DNA from: Citrobacter youngae ATCC 29220
Lineage (GTDB): Bacteria; Pseudomonadota; Gammaproteobacteria; Enterobacterales; Enterobacteriaceae
DNA: 64,000 bases
Direction of reading: 5' to 3'
NCBI RefSeq assembly: GCF_000155975.1
Contig: NZ_GG730299.1
Location: 1,954,882 to 2,018,881 of the forward strand
Part shown: in pieces, positions 27,079 to 36,815 of the stretch
Position numbering within the stretch: position 1 is the first letter of the stretch
Layout: each line of letters starts with the position of its first letter
Notes under the pieces: model-generated
What the model saw: only the letters and a program-made list of their open reading frames with translations
What the model was told of the DNA's origin: nothing
Databases searched by the model: none
Position numbers and translations under genes: made by a program

Positions 27079-28191
27079 TTATTTCCCACTTTTTACCTTC
27101 GTCCACGCGCGGGTGCGTACACGGTCAATCTTCGGATCCTGTACTTTCAGCGTGAACAGTTTGGCGCGGACATCCGCAGGCGGATAAATGCCCGGGTTGT
27201 CACGAACCTCCTGGCTGACCAAAGCCGTCGCTTCTTTGTTGGCATTGGCATAGAACACGTGGTCGGAAATATGCGCAATCACATCAGGACGCAGCAGATA
27301 GTTGAGGAACTGATAGGCTTCGTCTTTGTTTTTGGCGTCGGCTGGCATCGCGAACACATCGAAGAACGCCATTGCGCCTTCTTTAGGAATTGAGAAGGAG
27401 ATATTGACGCCATTTTTCGCCTCTTTCGCACGGTTTGCCGCCTGCCAGACGTCACCTGCCCAGCCAATCGCCACGCAGGTATCGCCGTTCGCTAGGTCGT
27501 TAATGTATTGCGAAGAGTGGAAGTAGCGAATATTCGGACGCAGTTTCAACAGCAGATCGGTTGCCGGCCCGGTGTAATCATCCGCTTTGGTACTGTTTGG
27601 GTCTTTACCCAAATAGTTCAGCACCGTGGCGAACACCTCTTCGGGCGCATCAAGGAAAGAGACGCCGCAACTTTTGAGTTTTTCCAGATTTTCCGGCTTG
27701 AGGATCAAATCCCAGCTATCAACCGGCGCATCCGGCCCCAACACCGCTTTCACTTTGTCGACGTTATAGCCAATGCCGGTCGTTGCCCACATATATGGCA
27801 TCGCAAACTTGTTGTCCGGATCGTGTTTCCCGACCAGTTTCAGCAGTTCGGGATCGAGGTTTTTCCAGCCCGGCAATTTGCTCTTATCCAGCGGCTGGAA
27901 GACGCCTGCGGTCAGCTGACGCTCAAGAAAACTGGCGGATGGAACGACGAGGTCAAAACCGGTACTGCCCGCCATGAGCTTACCTTCCAGCACTTCATTG
28001 GAATCAAATACGTCATAGATAACTTTAATTCCGGTCTCTTTTTCAAAATTAGCCACCGTATCCGGGGCAATATAATCAGACCAGTTATAAATATGCAGCG
28101 TTTTTTGTTCAGCAGCGAGCGTGCCGGCAGAGATGGACATCAGAGCACCCGCAACCAGGCCTGATAACCATTTTTTATTTAAGGCGGTCAT
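27079..28191 (-). CDS. potF: Putrescine-binding periplasmic protein PotF
   Basis: 370 residues, same as E. coli. Signal peptide of about 26 residues (cleavage after GTLA-A). The mature protein starts EQKTLHIYNWSDYIAPDT, a hallmark of PotD/PotF proteins. It captures putrescine in the periplasm and hands it to PotHI. AAGGA lies 8 bases before the ATG, and an inverted repeat in the leader lies about 20 bases upstream. Confidence 0.96.
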   Translation of the reverse strand: MTALNKKWLSGLVAGALMSISAGTLAAEQKTLHIYNWSDYIAPDTVANFEKETGIKVIYDVFDSNEVLEGKLMAGSTGFDLVVPSASFLERQLTAGVFQPLDKSKLPGWKNLDPELLKLVGKHDPDNKFAMPYMWATTGIGYNVDKVKAVLGPDAPVDSWDLILKPENLEKLKSCGVSFLDAPEEVFATVLNYLGKDPNSTKADDYTGPATDLLLKLRPNIRYFHSSQYINDLANGDTCVAIGWAGDVWQAANRAKEAKNGVNISFSIPKEGAMAFFDVFAMPADAKNKDEAYQFLNYLLRPDVIAHISDHVFYANANKEATALVSQEVRDNPGIYPPADVRAKLFTLKVQDPKIDRVRTRAWTKVKSGK

Positions 28192-28560
28192 AATCTCTTT
28201 CCTTCTGAAAGTTCGTTAACAAACGAACAAAAATGTCACACTCTAATGATATGCAAGAAACGTGCATATTCTTTCATGCGGCACCGATGAAAAGAGAGGT
28301 CTCTCCCCATGCCGCTATCACGCGCAGATATCCGCCCACTCATTCACCACGTATCGCGGCCAGAGCCCAGGTCGCACGCGGTAATGCAAAAAGTAACGTC
28401 TATATGCTTCGCAAGAATAACTTTAGCCAGGATTTGTGGATATAGCCCAGATTAAAAAACGTCTTTTATCAATTTTTTATGCGGGAATTGTCTATGACAT
28501 AAAGCGGATGGAGCACAATGGAAGTGAATAATTCTTTAATGAAAGGTTAAATGCAGAATA
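28192..28560. other. potF upstream region with leader stem-loop
   Basis: No gene seen. An inverted repeat GTTCGTT / AACGAAC (28211-28228, 4-base loop) lies about 20 bases upstream of the potF start, within the likely 5' leader; it could be an operator or affect translation. The remainder should carry the pot promoter. I found no clear consensus boxes. Confidence 0.45.
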
Positions 28561-28574
28561 AAAACAGGCCGTAC

Positions 28575-28597
28575 GCAACCGCTCTGGTAGCGGCTGC
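28575..28597 (-). terminator. Probable terminator of ybjN
   Basis: An inverted repeat GCAACCGCT / AGCGGCTGC (one mismatch) lies 28 bases after the ybjN stop, with a T-rich stretch further on along the minus strand. Confidence 0.55.
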
Positions 28598-28624
28598 GCA
28601 ACATACGTCCAGATTCAGGGATAA

Positions 28625-29101
28625 TCAGTGGAGGAAATGGACTTCAGCGTTGCTGTTTTGCGTATCTTCTTCCGCGTTAAATAACAGCTGATGCGCCCCG
28701 GCTTCGAGGATCACCATCGATATTTGCTCTTCGCTCTGGCGAACAAAACATTCAAACTGCTCAAACGTTACGCCCGGCGTAACGGATAAAGACTGGCAAA
28801 CCACCAGCTTTGGCAGATTATCATCCTGCATATCCAGAAATGCTTTCACCGTCAGTGAACTGGCATTAATCGCGGACAAATCGGCGGCCAGCGGCAGCAG
28901 TGCGGAAGGTCTGACTTCCGCCATCGCGGAAAACAGAATGACGTTATCCACCAAATCAATTTTTGCATCAAAGATGCCGTCAAAGTTCTGCATATGAGGT
29001 AAATGCAGCGCCTGACAGGTATCGCATTCAAAAAAACTCATGCCCAGGTCGTCGAGCCATTGACGCAACGTATCCAGAGTGGGAACGACCAGTGATGTCA
29101 T
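28625..29101 (-). CDS. ybjN: Stress/surface regulator YbjN
   Basis: 158 residues as in E. coli. It belongs to the YbjN family, which has a fold similar to type III secretion chaperones. In E. coli it influences motility, fimbriation and acid stress; the mechanism is not established. It is an acidic cytosolic protein with no membrane segment. It is flanked by potF and rimK as in E. coli. Confidence 0.93.
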   Translation of the reverse strand: MTSLVVPTLDTLRQWLDDLGMSFFECDTCQALHLPHMQNFDGIFDAKIDLVDNVILFSAMAEVRPSALLPLAADLSAINASSLTVKAFLDMQDDNLPKLVVCQSLSVTPGVTFEQFECFVRQSEEQISMVILEAGAHQLLFNAEEDTQNSNAEVHFLH

Positions 29102-29191
29102 AATAATCTGCGACCTCTATTGATGAAAAAAATACCGGCACAGCTTACGCAAAAAGAGCGTGTCATACCACGATCGCAATCGATATTGTGT

Positions 29192-30094
29192 TTAGCCGCC
29201 GATTTTAAGACAAAATTCAGGGGTAGCATGGCGCTCGATCCACTGGATCATCTTCGCGGCAATGTCTATCCCGGTGGTTTTCTCCACCCCTTCCAGGCCC
29301 GGAGAAGCGTTAACCTCCATGACCAGCGGCCCGCGCTCCGCACGCAGAATATCAACGCCAGCCACATCCAGCCCCATGGTCTGAGCGGCTTTGAGCGCAA
29401 TTTCCCTTTCGCGCGGCGTGATATTCGCAATAGTGGCAACCCCGCCACGATGGAGATTAGAACGAAAATCGCCCTCTTTCGCCCGGCGTTCAATGGCGGC
29501 CACTACCTCGTCGCCCACCACAAAACAGCGAATATCACGCCCTTTCGCTTCTTTGATATATTCCTGAACCAGAATATGCGCATTCAGCCCACGAAACGCA
29601 TCCACAACGCTTTCTGCGGCCTGCCGTGTTTCCGCCAGCACCACGCCGATTCCCTGCGTGCCTTCAACCAGTTTCACCACCAGCGGCGCGCCGCCGACCA
29701 TATCAATCATATCGCTGGTATCGTCCGGAGAATGAGCAATCCCGGTGATGGGTAAATCGATCCCCTGACGCGCCAGCAACTGCAGCGAGCGCAGCTTATC
29801 GCGCGCGCGCGTGATGGCGACCGACTCGTTCAACGGGTAGCTACCCAACATTTCAAACTGACGCAGCGCCGCCGTACCGTAAAAGGTAATCGCTGAACCA
29901 ATCCGTGGGATCACCGCGTCAAAATGGGGAAGCTGGCGGCCCTTATAATGAATAGAAGACGCCGCCGGGCTGATGTTCATATAGCAAGAAAGCGGATCGA
30001 TAATTTCAACCAGGTGACCGCGCTGCATCGCCGCTTCGCGCAGGCGTTTACATGAATAGAGCGTTCCGTCCCGGGACAAAATGGCAATTTTCAC
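29192..30094 (-). CDS. rimK: Ribosomal protein S6 modification protein RimK (GTG start)
   Basis: 300 residues when read from the GTG preceded by AGAGGTGCAGG, which matches the E. coli protein exactly in length ([10 protein letters not shown]); earlier in-frame starts would give an unusual extension. It is an ATP-grasp ligase that adds glutamate residues to the C-terminus of S6. The ATP-grasp features are visible: [13 protein letters not shown] (about 141-153), [20 protein letters not shown] (about 177-196) and [12 protein letters not shown] (about 257-268). Confidence 0.94.
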   Translation of the reverse strand: MKIAILSRDGTLYSCKRLREAAMQRGHLVEIIDPLSCYMNISPAASSIHYKGRQLPHFDAVIPRIGSAITFYGTAALRQFEMLGSYPLNESVAITRARDKLRSLQLLARQGIDLPITGIAHSPDDTSDMIDMVGGAPLVVKLVEGTQGIGVVLAETRQAAESVVDAFRGLNAHILVQEYIKEAKGRDIRCFVVGDEVVAAIERRAKEGDFRSNLHRGGVATIANITPREREIALKAAQTMGLDVAGVDILRAERGPLVMEVNASPGLEGVEKTTGIDIAAKMIQWIERHATPEFCLKIGG

Positions 30095-30153
30095 CCTGCA
30101 CCTCTCTGAATGACCTGGTAAAAGCAGGCGTATCATACACTGGGTTAAAATCT

Positions 30154-30876
30154 TTAGCGCGTGGCCCATCCCTGTTTATGCAAATATTCCAGGATAAAGG
30201 GGCGACTTTCTTTAATGATGGTGCGGCGAATGTGATCGCTCCAGGTGTCACGACGCGTATTGCTGCCGCGGGTCAGATAGTAATGCGCAAGCTGTTCGTC
30301 ATACTGCGACAAAAGGTCTGTATTGAGCGGCTGATACTGGTTTTCATGCACCACAAGCGCGGCCGGCAGTCGCGGCTTGATATCCGGGTTATCCGCAGGC
30401 CAGCCAAGGCACAAACCAAACAGCGGCAGCACATGCTGCGGTAGCTTCAGTAATTCAGTGACCGGCTCAATATTGTTGCGCAGACCGCCAATAAACACGC
30501 CGCCAAGCCCCAGAGATTCCGCCGCCGTCAGCGCATTTTGCGCCATCATCGCCGTATCGACCACGCCCAGCAGCAGCTGTTCCGCCAGCCCCAGCTGCGC
30601 ATCCGGGCAAATCTGCAAATGACGGTTAAAGTCGGCGCAAAACACCCAGAACTCGGCGGCCTGCGCCACGTGCTTTTGTCCGCCGGACAAGGTAGCCAGC
30701 GATTCACGCAGGGTTTTATCGGTTATCCGAACGATCGTCGTGCACTGTAAAAAACTAGAGCTTGAGGTCCCCTGAGCGGCGGCAATGATCGCCTCTCGCT
30801 GTGCATCAGAAATAACGTCATCGGTAAAATGGCGAATGGAACGGTGGCTGCGAAGTAAATCAATGGTTGGAGTCAT
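30154..30876 (-). CDS. nfsA: Oxygen-insensitive NADPH nitroreductase NfsA
   Basis: 240 residues, as in E. coli. It is an FMN-dependent type I nitroreductase that reduces nitroaromatics and quinones with NADPH. The [11 protein letters not shown]-terminus carries FMN-binding residues (about 10-19), and [13 protein letters not shown] and [10 protein letters not shown] are conserved. It overlaps ybjC by 17 bp and is cotranscribed with it; in E. coli both belong to the SoxRS/Mar response. Confidence 0.95.
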   Translation of the reverse strand: MTPTIDLLRSHRSIRHFTDDVISDAQREAIIAAAQGTSSSSFLQCTTIVRITDKTLRESLATLSGGQKHVAQAAEFWVFCADFNRHLQICPDAQLGLAEQLLLGVVDTAMMAQNALTAAESLGLGGVFIGGLRNNIEPVTELLKLPQHVLPLFGLCLGWPADNPDIKPRLPAALVVHENQYQPLNTDLLSQYDEQLAHYYLTRGSNTRRDTWSDHIRRTIIKESRPFILEYLHKQGWATR

Positions 30877-31150
30877 CTTTTTTATCTCTGGCTATACGGG
30901 AAGAATCGTCGGGAGCCCGTGACATGAGCTGCGGCGCCAGCATTTGAGCAATACGCCACATCAAGATCACCGCGGCGGGGAGCATCAGCAGTACGCCCAG
31001 AAATATCATCACAATCCAGGCGAGCGGGCTGTTAAGCGGCGCGGGTAAGGCCAGGTAATCGTTAAGCGACAGCAGCGCCAGCGATAACAAAACCATCCCC
31101 ATCATTTCCAGCATCAATACGCTTTTCGGTAATACACCCATGGTGCGCAT
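30860..31150 (-). CDS. ybjC: Small membrane protein YbjC (DUF1418)
   Basis: 96 residues, close to the 95 of E. coli. Two membrane segments (about 11-30 and 43-68). Function unknown. It is the first gene of the ybjC-nfsA unit, divergent from grxA. Confidence 0.9.
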   Translation of the reverse strand: MRTMGVLPKSVLMLEMMGMVLLSLALLSLNDYLALPAPLNSPLAWIVMIFLGVLLMLPAAVILMWRIAQMLAPQLMSRAPDDSSRIARDKKDDSNH

Positions 31151-31213
31151 AAGCGGTCTCCCGGCGAAATGGCTTTCATTATAAAACGTTCCGGCTCGTG
31201 GTGTTTAACAGTT

Positions 31214-31250
31214 ATAGCTTGAGGATATCAAAGCAACAGGTTGAACCTGC
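31214..31250 (+). promoter_or_regulatory. Candidate OxyR binding site upstream of grxA
   Basis: Four tetranucleotides at exact 7-base spacing: ATAG-N7-ATAT-N7-ACAG-N7-CTGC. The OxyR consensus is ATAG-N7-CTAT-N7-ATAG-N7-CTAT. E. coli grxA is a known OxyR target, which supports the reading. The site lies about 75 bp before the grxA start. Confidence 0.6.
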
Positions 31251-31322
31251 TTTCCATCCGCCACAAATCGCGGCATCATAACAAGTATTGCCATCCGGCC
31301 TGATAAGTTCGAGGAGAGAGAG

Positions 31323-31586
31323 ATGTTTGCCGTTATTTTTGGTCGTCCAGGGTGCCCGTATTGCGTGCGCGCAAAAGAGTTAGCAGAAAAATTAAGCAGT
31401 GAGCATGACGATTTTAACTTCCGCTATATTGATATCCATGCGGAAGGTATTACAAAAGCCGATCTGGAAAAGACGGTAGGTAAGCCGGTTGAGACCGTTC
31501 CGCAGATTTTTGTCGATCAAAAACACATCGGCGGCTGCACGGATTTTGAAGCGTGGGCAAAAGAGAATATGAATCTGTTCGCCTGA
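31323..31586 (+). CDS. grxA: Glutaredoxin 1
   Basis: 87 residues. Redox active site CPYC at C11-C14. It uses glutathione to reduce disulfides, including those of ribonucleotide reductase and OxyR. The TVPQIFVD segment with the cis-proline (about 59-66) and the GGCTDFE glutathione-binding region complete the fold. GGAGAGAG precedes the ATG. An OxyR-like site lies upstream and a terminator downstream. Confidence 0.96.
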   Translation: MFAVIFGRPGCPYCVRAKELAEKLSSEHDDFNFRYIDIHAEGITKADLEKTVGKPVETVPQIFVDQKHIGGCTDFEAWAKENMNLFA

Positions 31587-31597
31587 TAGCTGTTTCT

Positions 31598-31618
31598 ACG
31601 CCCTCCGCTGGAGGGCGT
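31598..31618. terminator. Bidirectional terminator between grxA and ybjM
   Basis: A perfect 9-bp stem ACGCCCTCC / GGAGGGCGT with a 3-base loop lies between two convergent genes. Confidence 0.75.
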
Positions 31619-31620
31619 CA

Positions 31621-32001
31621 TCAATTCTTTTTCCGTCGTTGATGCTGATTGAATAAGCTACTGATAAACAAAAAACACAATGCGCCAAGCGCGCACCAAA
31701 ACACCGCACTAAACAACCACGCCAGCTCTTGCCACAATGAACGCGTCGGCATAAAAACGAACCGCATCAGTAACAGACAGCACGGCGCCGCCAACATTGC
31801 GCCAAGAAGAGGTCTGAGCACCTCCCGACGATGGGAGAAAAAGCTTGCTGCAGCACCGGGCAAGATAAAAAACAACAATCCGACTTCAGGATGCCCTGCC
31901 GCTTTGAATGCCCCTTTCACATTTAACGTTAATGAAAGACACACCACAATAAAGAGCACAAAGCAGCAGATCGCCCCCGCCCAACTTTGCTTATGTTTCA
32001 A
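31621..32001 (-). CDS. ybjM: Inner-membrane protein YbjM (TTG start)
   Basis: 126 residues when read from a TTG that follows AGGAGG at ideal spacing; E. coli YbjM starts at the same place with ATG and is 125 residues. Four membrane segments (about 7-27, 38-55, 66-86, 93-115). Function unknown. It is convergent with grxA. Confidence 0.85.
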   Translation of the reverse strand: MKHKQSWAGAICCFVLFIVVCLSLTLNVKGAFKAAGHPEVGLLFFILPGAAASFFSHRREVLRPLLGAMLAAPCCLLLMRFVFMPTRSLWQELAWLFSAVFWCALGALCFLFISSLFNQHQRRKKN

Positions 32002-32270
32002 TCGTTCCTCCTGACACATTCTCTATCGAACACTCTTTTCGCCCGCAGGCGTCCAGTCAGATAAAGTAGCTCGGCATTCCATGCCAAAAACACACCCACA
32101 CGATTCTTATAGCCGTTGATACGTAATGAGATTAAACTATCCGCATATATTGTTATGTTGCATTAATCGGGGCTGTGTGCGGTGCTGTCGCCCCTTAATT
32201 TCTGGCAAAAACATTAGCGTAAATTGCCATTTCTTTCAATAGCTTACTAGTAAACAAGAAGTTAGCCCCA

Positions 32271-33956
32271 GTGAATATAAACGTCGCAGATTTGTTAAAT
32301 GGGAATTACATCCTGTTATTATTTGTGGTCCTGGCTCTGGGCCTCTGCCTGGGTAAATTGCGCCTGGGTTCAGTCCAACTCGGTAATTCCATTGGCGTTT
32401 TAGTGGTGTCCCTGTTATTAGGCCAACAGCACTTTAGTATTAACACCGACGCATTAAATCTCGGCTTTATGCTGTTTATTTTTTGTGTCGGCGTCGAAGC
32501 CGGACCCAACTTTTTTTCGATTTTTTTTCGCGATGGGAAAAATTATCTAATGCTTGCTCTGGTGATGGTCGGTAGCGCAATGCTGATCGCCCTGGGGCTG
32601 GGTAGGCTATTTGGCTGGGATATCGGCCTGACGGCGGGGATGCTGGCCGGCTCGATGACCTCCACGCCCGTGCTGGTCGGCGCAGGCGACACCTTGCGCC
32701 ATTCCGGAATGGCAGGCACACAGCTTTCCACTGCCCTCGACAACCTGAGTCTGGGTTACGCCCTCACCTATCTGATTGGGCTGGTCAGCCTGATTGTCGG
32801 TGCGCGCTACCTGCCGAAACTTCAGCATCAGGACCTGCAAACCAGCGCCCAACAAATTGCGCGTGAACGTGGTCTGGACACTGACGCTAACCGCAAGGTT
32901 TATCTGCCGGTGATCCGCGCCTACCGCGTGGGTCCGGAGCTGGTGGCATGGGCTGATGGTAAGAATCTGCGCGAGTTGGGTATTTATCGTCAGACCGGCT
33001 GCTACATTGAACGCATCCGCCGCAACGGCATCCTGGCTAACCCGGATGGTGACGCCGTACTGCAAATGGGTGATGAGATCGCCCTGGTAGGTTACCCGGA
33101 CGCGCATGCCCGCCTCGATCCCAGTTTCCGTAACGGCAAAGAGGTGTTCGATCGCGATCTGCTCGATATGCGTATCGTCACTGAAGAGATCGTGGTGAAA
33201 AACCACAATGCCGTTGGCCGCCGCCTGGCCCAGCTGAAACTGACCGACCATGGCTGTTTCCTGAACCGAGTGATCCGCAGCCAGATCGAAATGCCTATTG
33301 ATGACAACGTGGTGCTCAATAAAGGTGACGTGTTACAGGTGAGCGGTGATGCGCGTCGCGTTAAAACGATCGCCGATCGTATCGGCTTCATTTCCATTCA
33401 CAGTCAGGTGACCGATCTGCTGGCCTTCTGCGCCTTCTTTATCATTGGCCTGATGATTGGGATGATCACCTTCCAGTTCAGTAATTTCAGCTTCGGCATC
33501 GGGAACGCGGCGGGATTACTGTTCGCCGGGATTATGCTGGGCTTCCTGCGTGCGAACCATCCAACGTTTGGTTATATCCCGCAGGGTGCGCTGAACATGG
33601 TGAAAGAGTTCGGTCTGATGGTATTTATGGCAGGCGTTGGTTTAAGCGCGGGTAGCGGCATTGGCAATGGCCTTGGCGCCGTTGGCGGTCAGATGCTGAT
33701 TGCCGGTCTGGTTGTCAGCCTGGTTCCGGTTGTTATTTGTTTCTTGTTTGGCGCTTACGTATTGCGCATGAACCGCGCCCTGCTGTTTGGCGCCATGATG
33801 GGGGCGCGCACCTGTGCTCCGGCGATGGAAATCATCAGCGACACGGCGCGCAGCAACATCCCGGCCTTAGGCTATGCTGGCACCTACGCCATTGCCAACG
33901 TTCTGCTAACGCTGGCGGGGACGCTCATCGTCATCGTCTGGCCTGGCCTTGGTTAG
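32271..33956 (+). CDS. ybjL: Putative AAE-family transporter YbjL
   Basis: 561 residues, equal to E. coli YbjL. Aspartate:alanine exchanger-type fold: two membrane halves (about 4-180 and 385-560) around two cytoplasmic RCK/TrkA-C-like domains (about 205-285 and 290-375; [12 protein letters not shown] and [12 protein letters not shown]). The repeated signature G.L.GS.TSTP in the first half and [13 protein letters not shown] in the second are present. The physiological substrate is not established. rybB follows 76 bp downstream. Confidence 0.93.
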   Translation: MNINVADLLNGNYILLLFVVLALGLCLGKLRLGSVQLGNSIGVLVVSLLLGQQHFSINTDALNLGFMLFIFCVGVEAGPNFFSIFFRDGKNYLMLALVMVGSAMLIALGLGRLFGWDIGLTAGMLAGSMTSTPVLVGAGDTLRHSGMAGTQLSTALDNLSLGYALTYLIGLVSLIVGARYLPKLQHQDLQTSAQQIARERGLDTDANRKVYLPVIRAYRVGPELVAWADGKNLRELGIYRQTGCYIERIRRNGILANPDGDAVLQMGDEIALVGYPDAHARLDPSFRNGKEVFDRDLLDMRIVTEEIVVKNHNAVGRRLAQLKLTDHGCFLNRVIRSQIEMPIDDNVVLNKGDVLQVSGDARRVKTIADRIGFISIHSQVTDLLAFCAFFIIGLMIGMITFQFSNFSFGIGNAAGLLFAGIMLGFLRANHPTFGYIPQGALNMVKEFGLMVFMAGVGLSAGSGIGNGLGAVGGQMLIAGLVVSLVPVVICFLFGAYVLRMNRALLFGAMMGARTCAPAMEIISDTARSNIPALGYAGTYAIANVLLTLAGTLIVIVWPGLG

Positions 33957-33999
33957 CACTGAGAATTCCCCTTAAACGAAAATTTTTTGCAGATCAGCA

Positions 34000-34026
34000 G
34001 AACTTTTCTTCAAGGTGTCAGTCATA
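34000..34026 (+). promoter_or_regulatory. Sigma-E-like promoter of rybB
   Basis: GAACTT (34000-34005) fits the sigma-E -35 core, and TCATA (34022-34026) lies 16 bases on, six bases before the first RybB nucleotide. E. coli rybB is a well-known sigma-E target. Confidence 0.65.
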
Positions 34027-34032
34027 ACTATT

Positions 34033-34111
34033 GCCACTGCTTTTCTTTGATGTCCCCAATTTGTGGAGCCCATCAACCCCGCCGTTTTGGTTCAAGGTTG
34101 ATGGGTTTTTT
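34033..34111 (+). ncRNA. rybB: RybB small RNA
   Basis: 79 nt, the same length as E. coli RybB. The 5' seed GCCACTGCTTTTCTTTGATG, which pairs with outer-membrane protein mRNAs, is intact. The terminator is a 9-bp stem CCCATCAAC / GTTGATGGG (34069-34105) followed by six T. A few substitutions lie in the central part and terminator loop. It acts with Hfq to silence omp mRNAs under envelope stress. In E. coli it also lies next to ybjL. Confidence 0.95.
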
Positions 34112-34642
34112 GTTGCCTGAAATTCAGCCCTATTCCAGTCAAACACTTAGAGAACCACTTATTCAGATGTGGCGACAGCGCTTTTGTCATGCCAGACCTC
34201 GCGGTGTATCCCCCTGACTTAACGCCAGTGTGACTGTGCTTATCCACCACGATCCCGTAATAACTCATTGCGCCGTTCCCGGATGACACTGCCGCTGCTC
34301 ACCATGGAGTAGAGACACAGTTGACATACCAACATCCGATGGCGGGTCATACTCCCCTGGCCAGGGTACTTCGTCACTCAACTGTCCACTGAATCCGACG
34401 GCAGAGGAAGCTCATCTGAATCGATAGCAGACAGCACCAGTACGAAGCATCAGCCATTTTTCCGGTCCACCTCAGCCACAATGCCAGTGGGAATCAAGTT
34501 GGTGTTAAGGAGCATGATTTCGGCGAGTTATGCGTTCATGGATAAATGATGACAGCTGAAAACTTATTTATAACTTCTTGCAAATTGTGGTATCGATGGT
34601 ACAAATTGATTAAAGGATAAAAAACAACCAATAGGTAGATGA
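34112..34642. other. Unresolved segment between rybB and an accessory gene
   Basis: No intact gene. On the minus strand short fragments look protein-like (for example NTNLIPTGIVAEVDRKNG, and DEVPWPGEYDPPS nearby in another frame), separated by stops and frame changes. This suggests a decayed accessory gene, which I cannot identify. Confidence 0.4.
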
Positions 34643-35449
34643 ATGAGCGTTATAAATCCAATAAGTTCTAATATATTTAATGCTGAATTTTTAAATTCTC
34701 CGGCAGCGGCACTTGCAGCATGGATTTCCATCTTTGGCGCTGCTATAACTTTGGTGACAATAGTTATAAGAGCGCTATTCAAGTATAGAAAATCTCATGA
34801 TGAAATTTTGAAAAAATCTGGAATTCCTGCGTTTGTATTAAACTTTTTCCTTATACGAATATCATTAAAAAGGCTGCCTACTATCACATGGGTTGAAAAA
34901 TTAATCACTATTCTCTTTTCACTCCTTTTTTTGTATGCGATTTGTTTTTTTGGTCCAACACTTGTCCAAACTATCAAAACCCCATCAAACAGTACTCTGC
35001 TTTATTGGAAGAAGTCCGGTGAATCATTTTACATATCCAATAAACAGGCGACAGCGGCTACAATTTTAGCCACTCCTGCTTGGGAAATATCAAAGGATGA
35101 TTGCAAACAGTCATCCTTTGCTAGTTCGGGGAACTACAAATTATTAACAATTGAACAAAAAGAAGATCTCTGTAAATTACTAACTACTGATGAAGGAAAT
35201 GTTTACATTGATAAAGCCGTCAAAAAGTTCGTTAAAGCAAAATTCTTTATCTATTCCTTTGTCCCAATGGCCATATTTATTCTATTATGGCTCTCTTTGG
35301 GACTTATGCTAACCATACATTATTCTAAAAAAGTCAGAAAATATATTCTAACTGAACAAAAAAGTGCAATTCATTGGGCAAATGGTGAATTCAAGTCAGA
35401 AGGAATCTATGCAATATATCAAGAGTTAGAGCATAAGCCCCGGTATTAA
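34643..35449 (+). CDS. Hypothetical membrane protein (AT-rich accessory gene)
   Basis: 268 residues. Hydrophobic segments at about 20-43, 88-110 and 205-230. An external region with two cysteines (about 145-180) lies between the second and third, and a basic cytoplasmic tail follows. The layout recalls proteins annotated as DUF6216, but I am not sure. The gene is clearly more A+T-rich than its neighbours, which indicates transfer. AGGTAG lies about nine bases before the ATG. It is not followed closely by another gene. No function can be given. Confidence 0.65.
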   Translation: MSVINPISSNIFNAEFLNSPAAALAAWISIFGAAITLVTIVIRALFKYRKSHDEILKKSGIPAFVLNFFLIRISLKRLPTITWVEKLITILFSLLFLYAICFFGPTLVQTIKTPSNSTLLYWKKSGESFYISNKQATAATILATPAWEISKDDCKQSSFASSGNYKLLTIEQKEDLCKLLTTDEGNVYIDKAVKKFVKAKFFIYSFVPMAIFILLWLSLGLMLTIHYSKKVRKYILTEQKSAIHWANGEFKSEGIYAIYQELEHKPRY

Positions 35450-36078
35450 TGCTCAGTAGACGGCGTTTCGCATACAGAATCTCCGGTCTCTTGCGACTGA
35501 CGCGGTCACGCAGACCATAATGATGAACAGGGGCGAATGCGCTGCACTTTGCCATCAAACTACACGCTGGTCGAGCCTGGACTAGCAGTAGTTTTCAGGT
35601 ATTTTGTAGTGCGAAGCTTTGAAAAAATCTGATGTTTGATGTGCCCCTTCTTGCTTCGGGCTGTTACCCGGCACGGCTCAAAACAACTGCCTTGCCTGAT
35701 GTTCTGCTGCTGCGTGAGCTATAGATATCAGACTGATATCGCACACATCATTGCGAAAAATATCCACTTCAAAAGTGAACAGTTTTCACACAACTCTGGG
35801 TTGCTGATGGCCTACGGATGGTTTTCTCTGAGCCACAATAATATAGTAGCCATCAGCAGCTCCAAGTCACCGCTAAAATACGTTCAGCATGTAGCAGTAT
35901 TCCCTGCGAGCACCACACGGCAACCAATCCGACGGCATTTTTACATTGCTACGTTCGTCGGATATATGGTTGTCATTTTTAAATATCCTTTACATATACT
36001 TTTTTTAGTAGTTGTATCCTCTTTGGATCGTTGTATAGTCTCTCATACATAAATTTAAAAATGATTAAGGACAGTTTG
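35450..36078. other. Gap between two accessory membrane-protein genes
   Basis: I see no convincing gene. A frame spanning 35636-36052 is open but has no ribosome-binding site and an odd composition. A piece in another frame near 35634 (MFDVPLLASGCYPARLKTTA) looks protein-like and may be a remnant. Mosaic, decayed DNA is the likely content. Confidence 0.4.
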
Positions 36079-36573
36079 ATGACTTTCAGTGACGAAACGA
36101 TTATGGCATGCCAGATCACGGCAGCAATTTTTATGGGATGGGATTATTTCATGCCTAAATCTCATAGAAAACTTTTGAACAGAAAGTTAAGAGAGTATTT
36201 TTCAGGTGTACAGTGTAATGTTGATAAAGATATTGGAAAGACCGTTGAATACATTATCGTAGGCATAAGACCTATTCTACTATCATTATTAATGGTTGTA
36301 GTAGGCATAGTTATTATGCGTCTGAGCATAAAACTCTCTGATCTATCCCCTTGGTTATTCTTAATATCAAACTTGACATCTTTAACAATTTTTTGTGTAG
36401 GCTTTAATTACCTATTAGGTGTTTTTGTAAAAATCATTACGCCTCTGGGTTTAGGGGGAATATTCAGACTCACAACAACTTTCCTTTTAAACACCGAGAA
36501 AGGCCCCGTTGCTGGCGTAGGTTTCCTTGCCTTAGTTATCTCATTCATCATGAGATACTGTAATATAAATTAG
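36079..36573 (+). CDS. Hypothetical small membrane protein
   Basis: 164 residues from the ATG with AAGGA seven bases upstream; two earlier ATG codons in frame have no such site. Hydrophobic segments lie at about 68-88, 97-126 and 138-160. The N-terminal 60 residues are basic and probably cytosolic. A+T-rich. No family recognised. A hairpin (36643-36661) follows. Confidence 0.6.
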   Translation: MTFSDETIMACQITAAIFMGWDYFMPKSHRKLLNRKLREYFSGVQCNVDKDIGKTVEYIIVGIRPILLSLLMVVVGIVIMRLSIKLSDLSPWLFLISNLTSLTIFCVGFNYLLGVFVKIITPLGLGGIFRLTTTFLLNTEKGPVAGVGFLALVISFIMRYCNIN

Positions 36574-36642
36574 CAATATCTTTAATAAGATTACTTTCTG
36601 TTCGCTACCTGAGTGTTAAATTTGTAGCATGTTGGTTATGGC

Positions 36643-36661
36643 ACACACTTTTGAAGTGTGT
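36643..36661. terminator. Hairpin after the small membrane-protein gene
   Basis: Inverted repeat ACACACTT / AAGTGTGT with a 3-base loop, followed by TTGACC. It lies between convergent genes. Confidence 0.5.
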
Positions 36662-36815
36662 TTGACCAAAACAGAGTTTAGCAATACTGCTCTCAAACAA
36701 AATATCTGTGAGCTTCGGTGGCAGCGGTGCGAAATATAACGAAGTAGCGCTAGCCATGACCGCAACAGTAGTTAATATCACCGGGGGACAACCATCACCT
36801 GAGTTGCCCGCTTTT

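Noticed and set aside
34092-34289. 65-residue minus-strand frame overlapping rybB
   Set aside because: It overlaps the RybB terminator and lacks start signals; probably part of the decayed segment.
35636-36052. 138-residue gene between the two accessory membrane proteins
   Set aside because: No ribosome-binding site, unusual composition, and a protein-like fragment lies in another frame of the same DNA.
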